DNA of 21,068 nt from Dehalococcoidia bacterium (lineage in GTDB: Bacteria; Chloroflexota; Dehalococcoidia; Dehalococcoidales; JAUVZE01), in NCBI GenBank assembly GCA_004376435.1, contig SOJS01000051.1, forward strand, positions 1 through 21,068, given 5' to 3'. The notes under the pieces were generated by a model. The model did not search any database, was not told the DNA's origin, and saw only the letters and a list, made by a program, of their open reading frames with translations. Of this stretch, positions 7,049-14,182 are shown one piece after another. Each line of letters starts with the position of its first letter. Within the stretch, counting starts at the first letter, position 1. The position numbers and the translations under genes are program-made.

Positions 7049-8282
7049 CTTCCTCCCCCAATATCCTCAAAACCTCACCGGCTGTCTTAAGCCCAAACTT
7101 CTTGCCTTTAAGCTGGTCAGTCAGGATAAATATAGGTCCTTTGCGGACATCAACCAGCCATCTGAAATCAGCCAGCTTCTCGCCGCCAAGGTTAAGAGCA
7201 ACCACATAGCCAGCTTCACGGAGTTGGCGGGCAAGGCGGAAGCTTTCTTTAACCGCCCCTATCTTGCTAGGTTCAGAGCCGAGCAAAATTCTGTGGCTAC
7301 CAGCCGCAGATTGTGGCTTCACCAGATTCATCAGGCGGTCAAGGTAGAGGGCAAAACCTGATGCCGGAATACTGCCGCCGCCCATTAAAGGAATCAGGGC
7401 ATCATATCTGCCGCCGCCGCCTATCTCCTCCCCATCCCAAAAGAGGTGGAAGAGCACTCCGGTATAATACTCAAAGCCCTTCCCCGAAGTTAAATCAATG
7501 TGGTAATTACAGCCCAGTTCCTCAAGGAGGTCAACAATAGTGATAAAATTGTCAAGGTGAGGCTTAAGCTGGGGCAGGCTCTGGCTAAATAGAGCCGCCA
7601 GGTCTTTTAGAAATTCGGGTGATTTCCCTTTCAAATCTAACAGCTGGGAAAAAGCCTCCTTCAGTTCCGGCTGAGCTGGCTTTATCTTGGTCAGTGCCTC
7701 CCTATCCCCGTCCAGAATGCGGTCAAATATCCGGGTCTGCTGCTCACTGCTTAAGCCGAGTTGATGCAGTAAAGACCTAATCAAGCCAATGTGTGATAGC
7801 CTTAATTCTGCGTCCCCCAGCCCCAGCCTCCCCAGAACCTCCAGCACTACTTTTATCAACTCAACATCAGCCAGGGGAGAATTGACGCCGACAAGCTCCA
7901 CCCCGCACTGCCACTTTTCCCTCGTCTCCTTCCCCGTGGCCTCAAAGATAAAGACATTGGCGACATAAAAGAGCTTGGCTATTTTACCATCCCCCATATT
8001 CTCAATATAAAGACGGGCCACCGGAATAGTGCCGTCTGGCCTCAAGACCACCCTCTCCCCACTCCAGCCATCCCAGTCAAGGAAAGAATACACCTTGCCC
8101 AGCATATTCGGGGTCAGGGTTCCGGTAGCGGTGAAAAGATGGAGATACTCCAGGGTCGGCGTCCTCACCTCCCCATACCCCCACTTAAGACAGCAGTCCC
8201 GAAACACCCCCTCAATCAGGCGAAACCGAGCCATCTCCTCAGGGGATAAATCCCGAGTTCCCTTGCATTTCTGGACTTTCAT
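7023..8282 (-). CDS. hisZ: HisZ, HisRS-like regulatory subunit of ATP phosphoribosyltransferase
   Basis: This 419-residue protein has the class II histidyl-tRNA synthetase fold (KGTRDLSPEE at the N-terminus, RPDGTIPVARLYIE, GGGGRYDALIPLMGG, PASGFALYLDRL) but has lost residues a true HisRS needs. Motif 2 reads YVANVFIFEATGKET rather than an FRxERPQxGR type, and resembles the YQANVFR and GVELIG segments of HisZ. The histidine motif reads SGKGFEYYTG instead of VRGLDYYTG. HisZ binds short HisG subunits, is needed for their activity and mediates histidine feedback. Position as first gene of the his operon, overlapping hisG, fits this. A region of about 90 residues at the C-terminus looks like a degenerate anticodon-binding domain. 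The ATG follows AAGGTAAGG. A divergent functional hisS cannot be excluded from this window alone. Confidence 0.8.
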   Translation of the reverse strand: MKVQKCKGTRDLSPEEMARFRLIEGVFRDCCLKWGYGEVRTPTLEYLHLFTATGTLTPNMLGKVYSFLDWDGWSGERVVLRPDGTIPVARLYIENMGDGKIAKLFYVANVFIFEATGKETREKWQCGVELVGVNSPLADVELIKVVLEVLGRLGLGDAELRLSHIGLIRSLLHQLGLSSEQQTRIFDRILDGDREALTKIKPAQPELKEAFSQLLDLKGKSPEFLKDLAALFSQSLPQLKPHLDNFITIVDLLEELGCNYHIDLTSGKGFEYYTGVLFHLFWDGEEIGGGGRYDALIPLMGGGSIPASGFALYLDRLMNLVKPQSAAGSHRILLGSEPSKIGAVKESFRLARQLREAGYVVALNLGGEKLADFRWLVDVRKGPIFILTDQLKGKKFGLKTAGEVLRILGEEGGSKTSPA

Positions 8283-8303
8283 ACCTTACCTTTCGACGGA
8301 CAA

Positions 8304-8332
8304 ATTCTACACCAATTCGCCTAGCTATTCAA
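8304..8332 (-). promoter_or_regulatory. Putative promoter of the his operon
   Basis: On the minus strand, TTGAAT (8332-8327) is followed after exactly 17 bases by TAGAAT (8309-8304). The expected start of transcription is some 15 bases before the hisZ ATG. The stretch at 8304-8318 recurs with a single extra base in front of hisC. It lies back to back with the nfeD promoter in the 120-bp divergent gap. Confidence 0.6.
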
Positions 8333-8346
8333 CCTTGGTTTTTCAT

Positions 8347-8375
8347 TTGCAATAAAGTTACAATCAATATATACT
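8347..8375 (+). promoter_or_regulatory. Putative promoter of the nfeD-slipin operon
   Basis: TTGCAA (8347-8352) and TATACT (8370-8375) are separated by 17 bases, a good sigma70-type arrangement. It would give a leader of about 20 bases before the nfeD ATG at 8403. The leader has no strong ribosome-binding site. Confidence 0.6.
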
Positions 8376-8402
8376 CACAATACTCTTAAGTGTAAAGTTA
8401 CC

Positions 8403-9710
8403 ATGTTAAAGCTGATACGCATTCTATTGCTGCTGGGCTTGGTGATTATCGCCCTGAGCGCTATTGGCGCTCAAGCCGCCTCGCCCAAAATTGTGGTGCT
8501 TAATATCAGCGGCGTCATTAACCCCGTCCTGGCTGATTATATTGAGCGTGGTATAGAGCAGGCGGAAGAAGAAAACGCCACTGTCTGTATCATCCAGATG
8601 GACACACCTGGTGGTCTGGATACCGCCATGCGTGATATTGTGAAGAGCATTGTTAATGCCGAGGTGCCGGTAGTGGTCTATGTCTCCCCATCAGGGGCAC
8701 GAGCCGCCTCGGCCGGGGTGTTCATCACCATGGCGGCGCATGTCGCCGTTATGGCGCCCAACACTGCTATTGGTGCCGCCAGCCCGGTTTCTATCGGTCC
8801 TGAGGGTGAGCAGGAAATCTCAAAAACAATGCAGGAAAAAATCATCAATGACGCTGCTGCCTATATCAGGAGCATCGCCGAGTCCCACGGCAGAAATGTG
8901 GAATGGGCAGAGCAAGCTGTCAGGGAAGCTGTCTCCGCCACCGAGCAGGAGGCGCTGGCGCTTAATGTCATTGATATGGTCTCCCCCAACCTGGATAGCC
9001 TCATCCCCCAGCTTGACGGTCAGGAGGTGACCCTGCTTGATGGTAGCGTCGTTACTATAAATACTCAAGGGGTGACCATCCAGGATATCAATATGAGCAC
9101 AGTTGAGGGCTTCCTCTATGCCATCAGCGACCCCAACATTGCCTTTCTTCTATTAAGCCTGGCTTCACTTGGCATCCTCATTGAAATCACCAACCCCGGT
9201 CTTATCTTCCCCGGCATCGTTGGTGCCATCTGCGGTCTTTTAGCCTTCTATTCACTGGGGCAGTTACCGGTAAACATTGCCGGCGTCCTGCTTATCATTC
9301 TAGCCTTCGGTCTTTTTATTGCCGAGATATTTACTACCACTTTTGGTCTGCTCACCGGTGGTGGTATAATTGCCCTAGTTCTAGGTGCCTTAATACTTTT
9401 CCCAAGGGGGTCGCCATTGTTTCAGGTAGATCCATGGCTGGTAGCCATAGTCGCCATCATTATTGCCGTTATCTTTATCTTTGTTATTAGCCGCATCATC
9501 CGGGCTCACCGTCGTCAGGCATACACCGGCAAGGAAGAGCTGCTTGGGAAAAGGGCAGTCGTCAAGGCAGCATTAGACCCCGAGGGCACGGTTCTGTTCA
9601 AAGGTGAGCTCTGGGAGGCAATATCAGAGACAGGTCCGGTGAAACCAGGTGAGACAGTTATTATCACCAAGGTTGATGGCTTAACGCTTTATGTTACCAA
9701 GAAAGAGTAA
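8403..9710 (+). CDS. nfeD: NfeD-family membrane serine protease (ClpP class)
   Basis: Long-form NfeD proteins pair a ClpP-class Ser-Lys protease domain with a membrane domain and a C-terminal OB-fold, and partner with slipin/stomatin proteins in membrane quality control. Here residues 1-25 form a signal peptide with probable cleavage after AQA. The protease domain spans about 27-235, with DTPGGLDT at 67-74, the nucleophile in GARAASAG (Ser103) and a probable general base Lys146 in QEKIIND. About five hydrophobic segments lie between 245 and 365, and the soluble OB-fold at about 376-435. The 435-residue length is normal. The start has only a weak ribosome-binding site, but the signal peptide supports it. 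The 3' third is duplicated in the next gene, and a slipin gene follows, as in Pyrococcus PH1510/PH1511. Confidence 0.92.
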   Translation: MLKLIRILLLLGLVIIALSAIGAQAASPKIVVLNISGVINPVLADYIERGIEQAEEENATVCIIQMDTPGGLDTAMRDIVKSIVNAEVPVVVYVSPSGARAASAGVFITMAAHVAVMAPNTAIGAASPVSIGPEGEQEISKTMQEKIINDAAAYIRSIAESHGRNVEWAEQAVREAVSATEQEALALNVIDMVSPNLDSLIPQLDGQEVTLLDGSVVTINTQGVTIQDINMSTVEGFLYAISDPNIAFLLLSLASLGILIEITNPGLIFPGIVGAICGLLAFYSLGQLPVNIAGVLLIILAFGLFIAEIFTTTFGLLTGGGIIALVLGALILFPRGSPLFQVDPWLVAIVAIIIAVIFIFVISRIIRAHRRQAYTGKEELLGKRAVVKAALDPEGTVLFKGELWEAISETGPVKPGETVIITKVDGLTLYVTKKE

Positions 9711-10036
9711 GGAGGTCGCCGTTGTTTCAAATAAACCCAAGCTGGTTTCAAGTAGATACATGGCTAATTGTCCTGGTAGCCATTAGTGTTGTTGTTTTCC
9801 TTGCCGTCGCCATTATCTGGGGAATCCAAGCCCACCGCCAGCGGATACTTGCCGGCAGGGAGGACCTAATCGGCAAGACAGCTGAAGTCAAGGCAGCTTT
9901 AGACCCCAAAGGAACAATTTTCATTCAGGGCGAAAACTGGACAGCAATATCACAGGGAGGCCGGGTAGAGTCCGGAGAGGAGGTGATTATCACCAAGGTT
10001 GATGGTCTAAAACTATATGTTGCCAAGAAAGAGTAA
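9410..10036 (+). repeat. Diverged tandem duplication of the nfeD 3' module
   Basis: The segment 9410-9710 (end of nfeD) and the segment 9715-10036 (the next small gene) align over a last membrane helix plus the OB-fold. Both begin with GTCGCC(A/G)TTGTTTCA, share the protein stretches VKAALDP and ITKVDGL, and end in KKE and TAA. The copies have diverged at many positions, so the duplication is not recent. Confidence 0.85.
9722..10036 (+). CDS. Short NfeD-like protein (one membrane helix plus OB-fold)
   Basis: This 104-residue protein has one membrane helix at about 13-36 and a soluble NfeD OB-fold at about 45-104. It corresponds to the last third of the preceding nfeD product: compare GREDLIGKTAEVKAALDP with GKEELLGKRAVVKAALDP, and VIITKVDGLKLYV with VIITKVDGLTLYV. 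It lacks the protease domain, so it may be an adaptor that binds the slipin or competes with the protease. Short NfeD proteins of this kind are known partners of stomatin-like proteins. The start is TTG, set by a GGAGGT site at 9711-9716, and corresponds to an internal Leu codon of the parent copy. It has an extra WFQVD-type repeat near the N-terminus. It lies 11 bases after nfeD and 13 before the slipin gene. Confidence 0.85.
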   Translation: MFQINPSWFQVDTWLIVLVAISVVVFLAVAIIWGIQAHRQRILAGREDLIGKTAEVKAALDPKGTIFIQGENWTAISQGGRVESGEEVIITKVDGLKLYVAKKE

Positions 10037-10049
10037 AAGGAGGTAAACG

Positions 10050-10799
10050 ATGAATATAGTTGCTATCGGCATTATTGTTCTGGCAGTACTGGTAATTATA
10101 TCTATGGCGGTTAAGATTGTTACCGAATATGAGCGGGGGGTTATCTTCCGCCTGGGGCGGCTGGTTGGGGCTAAGGGACCTGGACTATTCTTTATCATTC
10201 CCTTTGTTGACCGCATGGTGAAGGTAGACCTGCGGGTGATAACTATGGATGTCCCCTCACAGGAGGTAATCACCAAAGACAATGTTACCGTCAGGGTAAA
10301 CGCCGTGGTCTACTTCCGGGTGGTTGATCCCGAGGCATCGGTGGTTAAGGTCCTGGACCACATCAGGGCTACCTCGCAGATATCCCAGACAACGCTGCGT
10401 AATGTATTGGGGCAATCTGAACTTGATGAACTGCTGACGCAGAGGGAAAAGCTCAACCAGGTACTGCAGAAGATAATTGACGAACACACCGACCCGTGGG
10501 GGGTAAAGGTGAGCACTGTGGAGATTAAGGAGGTTGAGCTCGCTGAAATGATGAAGCGGTCAATGGCAGCTCAGGCTGAAGCCGAAAGAGAAAGGCGAGC
10601 CAAAATCATCCATGCTGAGGGTGAGCTTCAGGCATCAGAGAAGCTGGCTCAAGCCGGGGCTATTATCGCCAGGGAGCCGACGACGCTACAACTCCGCTAC
10701 CTGCAGACGCTGACCGAGGTTGCCTCGGAGAGAAACAGCACTTTAATCTTCCCGCTGCCAATTGACCTGCTCAGCATATTTATGAAGAAGGACAAGTAA
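10050..10799 (+). CDS. Slipin / stomatin-like SPFH (Band 7) membrane protein
   Basis: SPFH proteins form large membrane-anchored oligomeric cages that organise membrane domains and proteases. Residues 3-24 are a hydrophobic anchor, followed by the SPFH domain at about 25-185 (TEYERGVIFRLGRL, GPGLFFIIPFVDRM, TKDNVTVRVNAVVYFRV) and a charged coiled coil with alternating Ala/Glu at about 165-205. The C-terminus at 230-244 is hydrophobic (STLIFPLPIDLLSIF). In the Pyrococcus pair the NfeD protease cleaves its stomatin partner in such a C-terminal hydrophobic segment, so this is the likely substrate site here. An AAAGGAGG site precedes the ATG. It is the last gene of the operon and is followed by a strong hairpin. 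Confidence 0.93.
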   Translation: MNIVAIGIIVLAVLVIISMAVKIVTEYERGVIFRLGRLVGAKGPGLFFIIPFVDRMVKVDLRVITMDVPSQEVITKDNVTVRVNAVVYFRVVDPEASVVKVLDHIRATSQISQTTLRNVLGQSELDELLTQREKLNQVLQKIIDEHTDPWGVKVSTVEIKEVELAEMMKRSMAAQAEAERERRAKIIHAEGELQASEKLAQAGAIIAREPTTLQLRYLQTLTEVASERNSTLIFPLPIDLLSIFMKKDK

Positions 10800-10821
10800 G
10801 GGTAAATAGCCAGAGTGTAAA

Positions 10822-10851
10822 CCCAGAGCCTGCCCTTTAGCAGGCTCTGGG
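10822..10851. terminator. Hairpin between convergent slipin and birA genes
   Basis: A perfect 12-bp stem (CCCAGAGCCTGC at 10822-10833 pairing with 10840-10851) encloses a 6-base loop. It sits between the stops of two convergent genes, where it could serve both. Neither side has a long T run, so intrinsic termination may be weak. Confidence 0.65.
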
Positions 10852-10860
10852 GAGGTCTTC

Positions 10861-11637
10861 TCACCCACGCAGGCTGACATCCCCGGCTACAACCCGACTC
10901 AGACTGCCATCAGGGTGGCGCAGGAGGAGGCTGCCATCCAAGGCTACCGACTCAGCTATGCCCTGATACCTTGTCCTGCCCCAACTCACCTCAACCTGCC
11001 TGCCCAGCGTCACCAACCTGTCCCGCCACGGCCCATAGATAGTTTCTGCTGATGGCAAGGCTAGATACAGTCTTTCCACCTTAACCAGCAGGCGCTGTAT
11101 TATCGCCAGTCGTGATATCTCTCCTCCCAGCTCATCACCAAGAGAGGTGGCAACTGGCAAAAGCTCGGCAAAATGGGAAGGATTAAGATTAGTATTTACC
11201 CCGATGCCGATGATGGCGTAGTCCAGCTTTCTCCCCCGCACCTCACCTTCAATTAAAATGCCACCCACCTTCCTGCCATTGATAAGGACATCATTGGGCC
11301 ACTTGAGCTGTGTTTTCAAGCCGGTGACCGCCTCAATAGCATCGGCTACCGCCAGGGAAGCCAGCATAATGAGATAGGGCAAGCTGGTGATAGTCGGGTA
11401 GAGGATGATTGACAGAGCAATATTCCCCTTGGGGGATAGCCAGGAGCGCTTCATGCGCCCCCTACCCGCTGTCTGCTCATCGGCAATAACAACCGTGCCC
11501 TCGGTGGCTCCCCGCTGAGCCTCCTGCTTGGCCGCTGTCATAGTTGAAGCCAGGCGGGGATAATAAATAACCCTCTGTCCAATAAAACGAGTTCTAAGAC
11601 CATCAGTAATAGAAGCTGATGATAAACTGTCTCTCAT
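10861..11637 (-). CDS. birA: Biotin--[acetyl-CoA-carboxylase] ligase, lacking the DNA-binding domain
   Basis: BirA activates biotin with ATP and transfers it to the lysine of carboxylase carrier proteins. The ligase signature GRGRMKRSW lies at residues 59-67 and SPKGNIALS follows. The KWPNDVLINGRKVGGILIE block at 112-130 carries the catalytic lysine. A short SH3-like C-terminal domain ends the protein. At 258 residues there is no N-terminal winged helix, so this is a group I enzyme that should not act as a biotin-operon repressor. I start it at ATG 11637, behind GGGGAAG. An upstream in-frame TTG at 11670 lies on the far side of the putative -10 hexamer and is rejected. It is transcribed alone, divergent from surE. 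Confidence 0.93.
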   Translation of the reverse strand: MRDSLSSASITDGLRTRFIGQRVIYYPRLASTMTAAKQEAQRGATEGTVVIADEQTAGRGRMKRSWLSPKGNIALSIILYPTITSLPYLIMLASLAVADAIEAVTGLKTQLKWPNDVLINGRKVGGILIEGEVRGRKLDYAIIGIGVNTNLNPSHFAELLPVATSLGDELGGEISRLAIIQRLLVKVERLYLALPSAETIYGPWRDRLVTLGRQVEVSWGRTRYQGIAESVALDGSLLLRHPDGSLSRVVAGDVSLRG

Positions 11638-11658
11638 CTTCCCCAAACCATTAGCTAA

Positions 11659-11687
11659 ATAATACCACAATCAAAGCCAGCGACCAA
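11659..11687 (-). promoter_or_regulatory. Putative birA promoter
   Basis: On the minus strand, TTGGTC (11687-11682) and TATTAT (11664-11659) are spaced by 17 bases. The -10 is good and the -35 is weak. Transcription would start about 15 bases before the ATG at 11637, which supports that start codon over the TTG at 11670. Confidence 0.45.
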
Positions 11688-11751
11688 TTGCCCCTATTTG
11701 TCGCCGCCGCCCCGGCCGTGATAAACTGGGGGCTGGGAAAGAGAGCAAGAC

Positions 11752-12549
11752 ATGAAAATACTGGTGACCAATGATGACGGCATACTTGCCCAAGCACTAT
11801 GGGTGCTGGTTAGAGAGCTAAGCAAAATTGCCCAGGTAGTGGTGGTCGCCCCAGACAGGGAGCAGAGCGCCATCGGCACTGCCGTTACCCTGCACCAAAT
11901 ATTAAGAATTAATAGACTGAATCCACCCCTAGCGGAGGTAGAAGCCTACTCAGTAGACGGCACACCGTCTGACTGTGTTCTCCTGGCTCTGGGCAGGCTG
12001 ATTCCAGATAAGGTAGATATGGTTATCTCCGGTATCAACCAAGGGGCAAATCTTGGTGATGATGTTCTTATCTCAGGAACAGTGAGCGCCGCCCTGCAGG
12101 GCTACCTTCATGGTCTGCCGGCAGTAGCCATATCAGCAGCCGCTACTGATGACCACCGGCTGGATAATGCAGCCAAACTAGCCGCCCTGCTCGCCCGCAA
12201 GATTGGCACCGGTGCCTTGCCTAATGATATCCTGCTTAATGTCAACCTGCCCAATATACCGCTGGCAGAAATCAGGGGAGCCAAGGTTACCTATTTAGCC
12301 AGTAAAAGCCATAGCGACACCGTTACTGAGGAAAATGACGGCCGGCGCCCATGCTACCGACTGGTGCGGCAGAGGGTAAACAGGGCCAGGGATGAAAGAG
12401 CCGATATCGGAGCAATTGAGCAGGGCAAGATTTCCATCACTCCTCTCCACACCAGCCTGCTCAACAGACCCTCGCCGAAAATAAACGATAGCCTGTGCCT
12501 TGACCTTCTCCAGGAACTACAGGCAGTATCAGAAAGTCAAGAAGGTTAG
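11752..12549 (+). CDS. surE: 5'/3'-nucleotidase SurE
   Basis: SurE is a metal-dependent phosphatase that removes phosphate from nucleoside 5'- and 3'-monophosphates, and in some species from short polyphosphate. The metal site is visible: TNDDG at residues 6-10 (Asp8, Asp9), the serine in APDREQSAIG (Ser39), and the asparagine in SGINQGANLG (Asn96). SGTVSAALQG follows at 108-117 and TPSDCV at 71-76. The length of 265 is normal. A GAGAG-type site precedes the ATG. The gene is divergent from birA, and the next gene downstream has its own promoter, so surE is probably transcribed on its own. Confidence 0.96.
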   Translation: MKILVTNDDGILAQALWVLVRELSKIAQVVVVAPDREQSAIGTAVTLHQILRINRLNPPLAEVEAYSVDGTPSDCVLLALGRLIPDKVDMVISGINQGANLGDDVLISGTVSAALQGYLHGLPAVAISAAATDDHRLDNAAKLAALLARKIGTGALPNDILLNVNLPNIPLAEIRGAKVTYLASKSHSDTVTEENDGRRPCYRLVRQRVNRARDERADIGAIEQGKISITPLHTSLLNRPSPKINDSLCLDLLQELQAVSESQEG

Positions 12550-12563
12550 CCTAGAAAAATCAC

Positions 12564-12592
12564 TTGACACGGTTACCGCAGGCATTTATACT
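12564..12592 (+). promoter_or_regulatory. Near-consensus sigma70 promoter of the RAM-acyl-CoA dehydrogenase genes
   Basis: TTGACA (12564-12569) and TATACT (12587-12592) are separated by 17 bases, the best promoter in the window. Transcription would start near 12599. The leader of about 57 bases carries a strong TAAGGAGGT site at 12639-12647, eight bases before the ATG at 12656. Confidence 0.75.
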
Positions 12593-12655
12593 AGAAATCA
12601 CAACCACTGTCGTCCTATCACCCAAAGAAGATCAATCTTAAGGAGGTAGACGCAA

Positions 12656-12895
12656 ATGCCAGCCAAGGCTTTTGTCCTCATTGAAACCGCAGTCGGTAAA
12701 ACCAAGGAAGTGGTCGCCAAGGTCAAGCAGCTAAAAGGGGTAAAATCAGTTGACCCGGTGACCGGACCCTATGATATTATCGCCATTATAGAAGCTGAAA
12801 ACTTAAATGATATCGGCGACCTGGTTACCGGCAAAATCCACCCCATCTCTGGCATTTCCCGAACCGTAACCTGCCTGGCAATATGGACTGATTAA
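12656..12895 (+). CDS. Stand-alone Lrp/AsnC ligand-binding (RAM) domain protein
   Basis: The 79-residue protein consists only of the RAM/ACT-like effector domain of Lrp/AsnC regulators: an alternating beta-alpha fold with AKAFVLIETAVGK, a VKSVDPVTGPYDIIAIIEA block and a hydrophobic C-terminal strand. There is no helix-turn-helix, so it does not bind DNA by itself. Single-domain proteins of this type are common in archaea and some bacteria, where they form oligomers that bind amino acids or modulate partner regulators. The gene has a strong promoter and ribosome-binding site, and lies 62 bases upstream of two acyl-CoA dehydrogenase genes. Whether it senses an amino acid for that pathway is inference. 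Confidence 0.85.
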   Translation: MPAKAFVLIETAVGKTKEVVAKVKQLKGVKSVDPVTGPYDIIAIIEAENLNDIGDLVTGKIHPISGISRTVTCLAIWTD

Positions 12896-12957
12896 ACCCG
12901 GTCACCTTCAGATTCAACATCCCAATAAATCAGCCACAATGACGGAAAGGGTCAAGC

Positions 12958-14133
12958 ATGGATTTCAGGTTCAGCGATGAGCAACAGCAACTAAGACAGG
13001 AAGTGCGCCAATTTCTTGAGGAGGAGCTAAAACAAGGGCTGTGGCAACCAAGCTGCGATGCCTGGATAATGGCCTACGACCCGCAGTTTACCAAAAGGGT
13101 TTCCGCCAAAGGCTGGATTGGCTTAACCTGGCCCAAGGAGCATGGCGGTCAGGGGCGCGGTTATATTGACCGCCTTATCGTCACTGAAGAGATGCTCCGC
13201 TACGGAGCACCAGCCGCCTGCCACTGGTTTGCCGACCGCCAGATAGGTGGCGCCATCCTTCACTACGGCACTGAAGAGCAAAAAAGGGAGCTCCTGCCCC
13301 TGATTCTACGGGGTGAAGCCTATGTCGGTCTGGGAATGAGCGAGCCGGAGGCTGGCTCTGACCTGGCATCACTTAAAACCAAAGCCGTTGAGGATGGCGA
13401 TGACTATATCATTGATGGGCAGAAGGTGTGGACCAGCGGCGGCAGTTATATGAACTGGATTTACCTAGTAGCCAGAACAGACCCCGACGCTGTCCCCAAG
13501 CACAAGGGCATCAGTGAATTCTTCTTCAAGGCCGATTTGCCCGGCACTACTGTTCGCCCCATAGTAGATATCACCGGCGGGGTGCACTTTAACGAGGTCT
13601 TCTTTGATGGCGTGCGTGTCCCCAAGACATGCCTCATCGGGGAGAAGAACCGCGGCTTCTACCAGATTCTAAACCAGCTTGATTACGAAAGAAGCGGTAT
13701 GGAGCGGCTGATGGCTAATTACCCCCTCTTTGAAGCTCTTATCCAGTACAGTAAGGAAAGCAAAAGAAACGGTCAGCCGCTAGCCAAGGAGCCAGCAGTC
13801 CGCGCCAAACTGGCACAGCTTAAAATTGAACTTGAGGTGGGGCGGCTACACATGTATCGGGTCGCCCTGGTTATGGATGAGGGACGTGCTCCGAACTGGG
13901 AATCATCAATGGCTAAGGCATACGGCACCGCCTTTGAACAGCGCCTGGCGAGCACGGCAATAGAGATTCTAGGGCTCTACGGGCAACTGGCGCCCAAATC
14001 CAAGAGAGTGCCGATAAAGGGCATGGCCTACCACTCATACCTGTCATCCAAGGGCTATAGCCTCCAGGCGGGCACATCAGAGATTTTGAAGAACATCCTG
14101 GCTTTGAGAAAGCTGGGGCTGCCCAGCCAGTAA
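12958..14133 (+). CDS. Acyl-CoA dehydrogenase (probable first subunit of a pair)
   Basis: Acyl-CoA dehydrogenases use FAD to introduce an alpha-beta double bond into acyl-CoA thioesters. This 391-residue protein has the full three-domain layout: an N-terminal helical domain (1-120), the middle beta domain starting with GMSEPEAGSDLASL (126-139) and the WTSGG segment, and the C-terminal helical domain ending in QAGTSEILKNILALRKLGLP. The middle and C-terminal motifs are canonical, so FAD binding is expected. The substrate cannot be told from sequence. The ATG follows GGAAAGGG. A second homologous gene starts 49 bases downstream, as in the actinobacterial two-gene FadE pairs that form alpha2beta2 enzymes. 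Confidence 0.92.
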   Translation: MDFRFSDEQQQLRQEVRQFLEEELKQGLWQPSCDAWIMAYDPQFTKRVSAKGWIGLTWPKEHGGQGRGYIDRLIVTEEMLRYGAPAACHWFADRQIGGAILHYGTEEQKRELLPLILRGEAYVGLGMSEPEAGSDLASLKTKAVEDGDDYIIDGQKVWTSGGSYMNWIYLVARTDPDAVPKHKGISEFFFKADLPGTTVRPIVDITGGVHFNEVFFDGVRVPKTCLIGEKNRGFYQILNQLDYERSGMERLMANYPLFEALIQYSKESKRNGQPLAKEPAVRAKLAQLKIELEVGRLHMYRVALVMDEGRAPNWESSMAKAYGTAFEQRLASTAIEILGLYGQLAPKSKRVPIKGMAYHSYLSSKGYSLQAGTSEILKNILALRKLGLPSQ

Positions 14134-14182
14134 ATTATCTCTCCCTTAAGACACCAACCAACGGTCTAGAGGAGGCACAAAA

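Noticed and set aside
7023..8282. Calling this gene histidyl-tRNA synthetase
   Set aside because: Motif 2 and the histidine motif lack the arginines needed for aminoacylation, and the gene overlaps hisG, both pointing to HisZ.
11638..11670. TTG start at 11670 for birA
   Set aside because: The -10 hexamer of the likely promoter lies between this codon and the ATG at 11637, so a transcript would not contain it.
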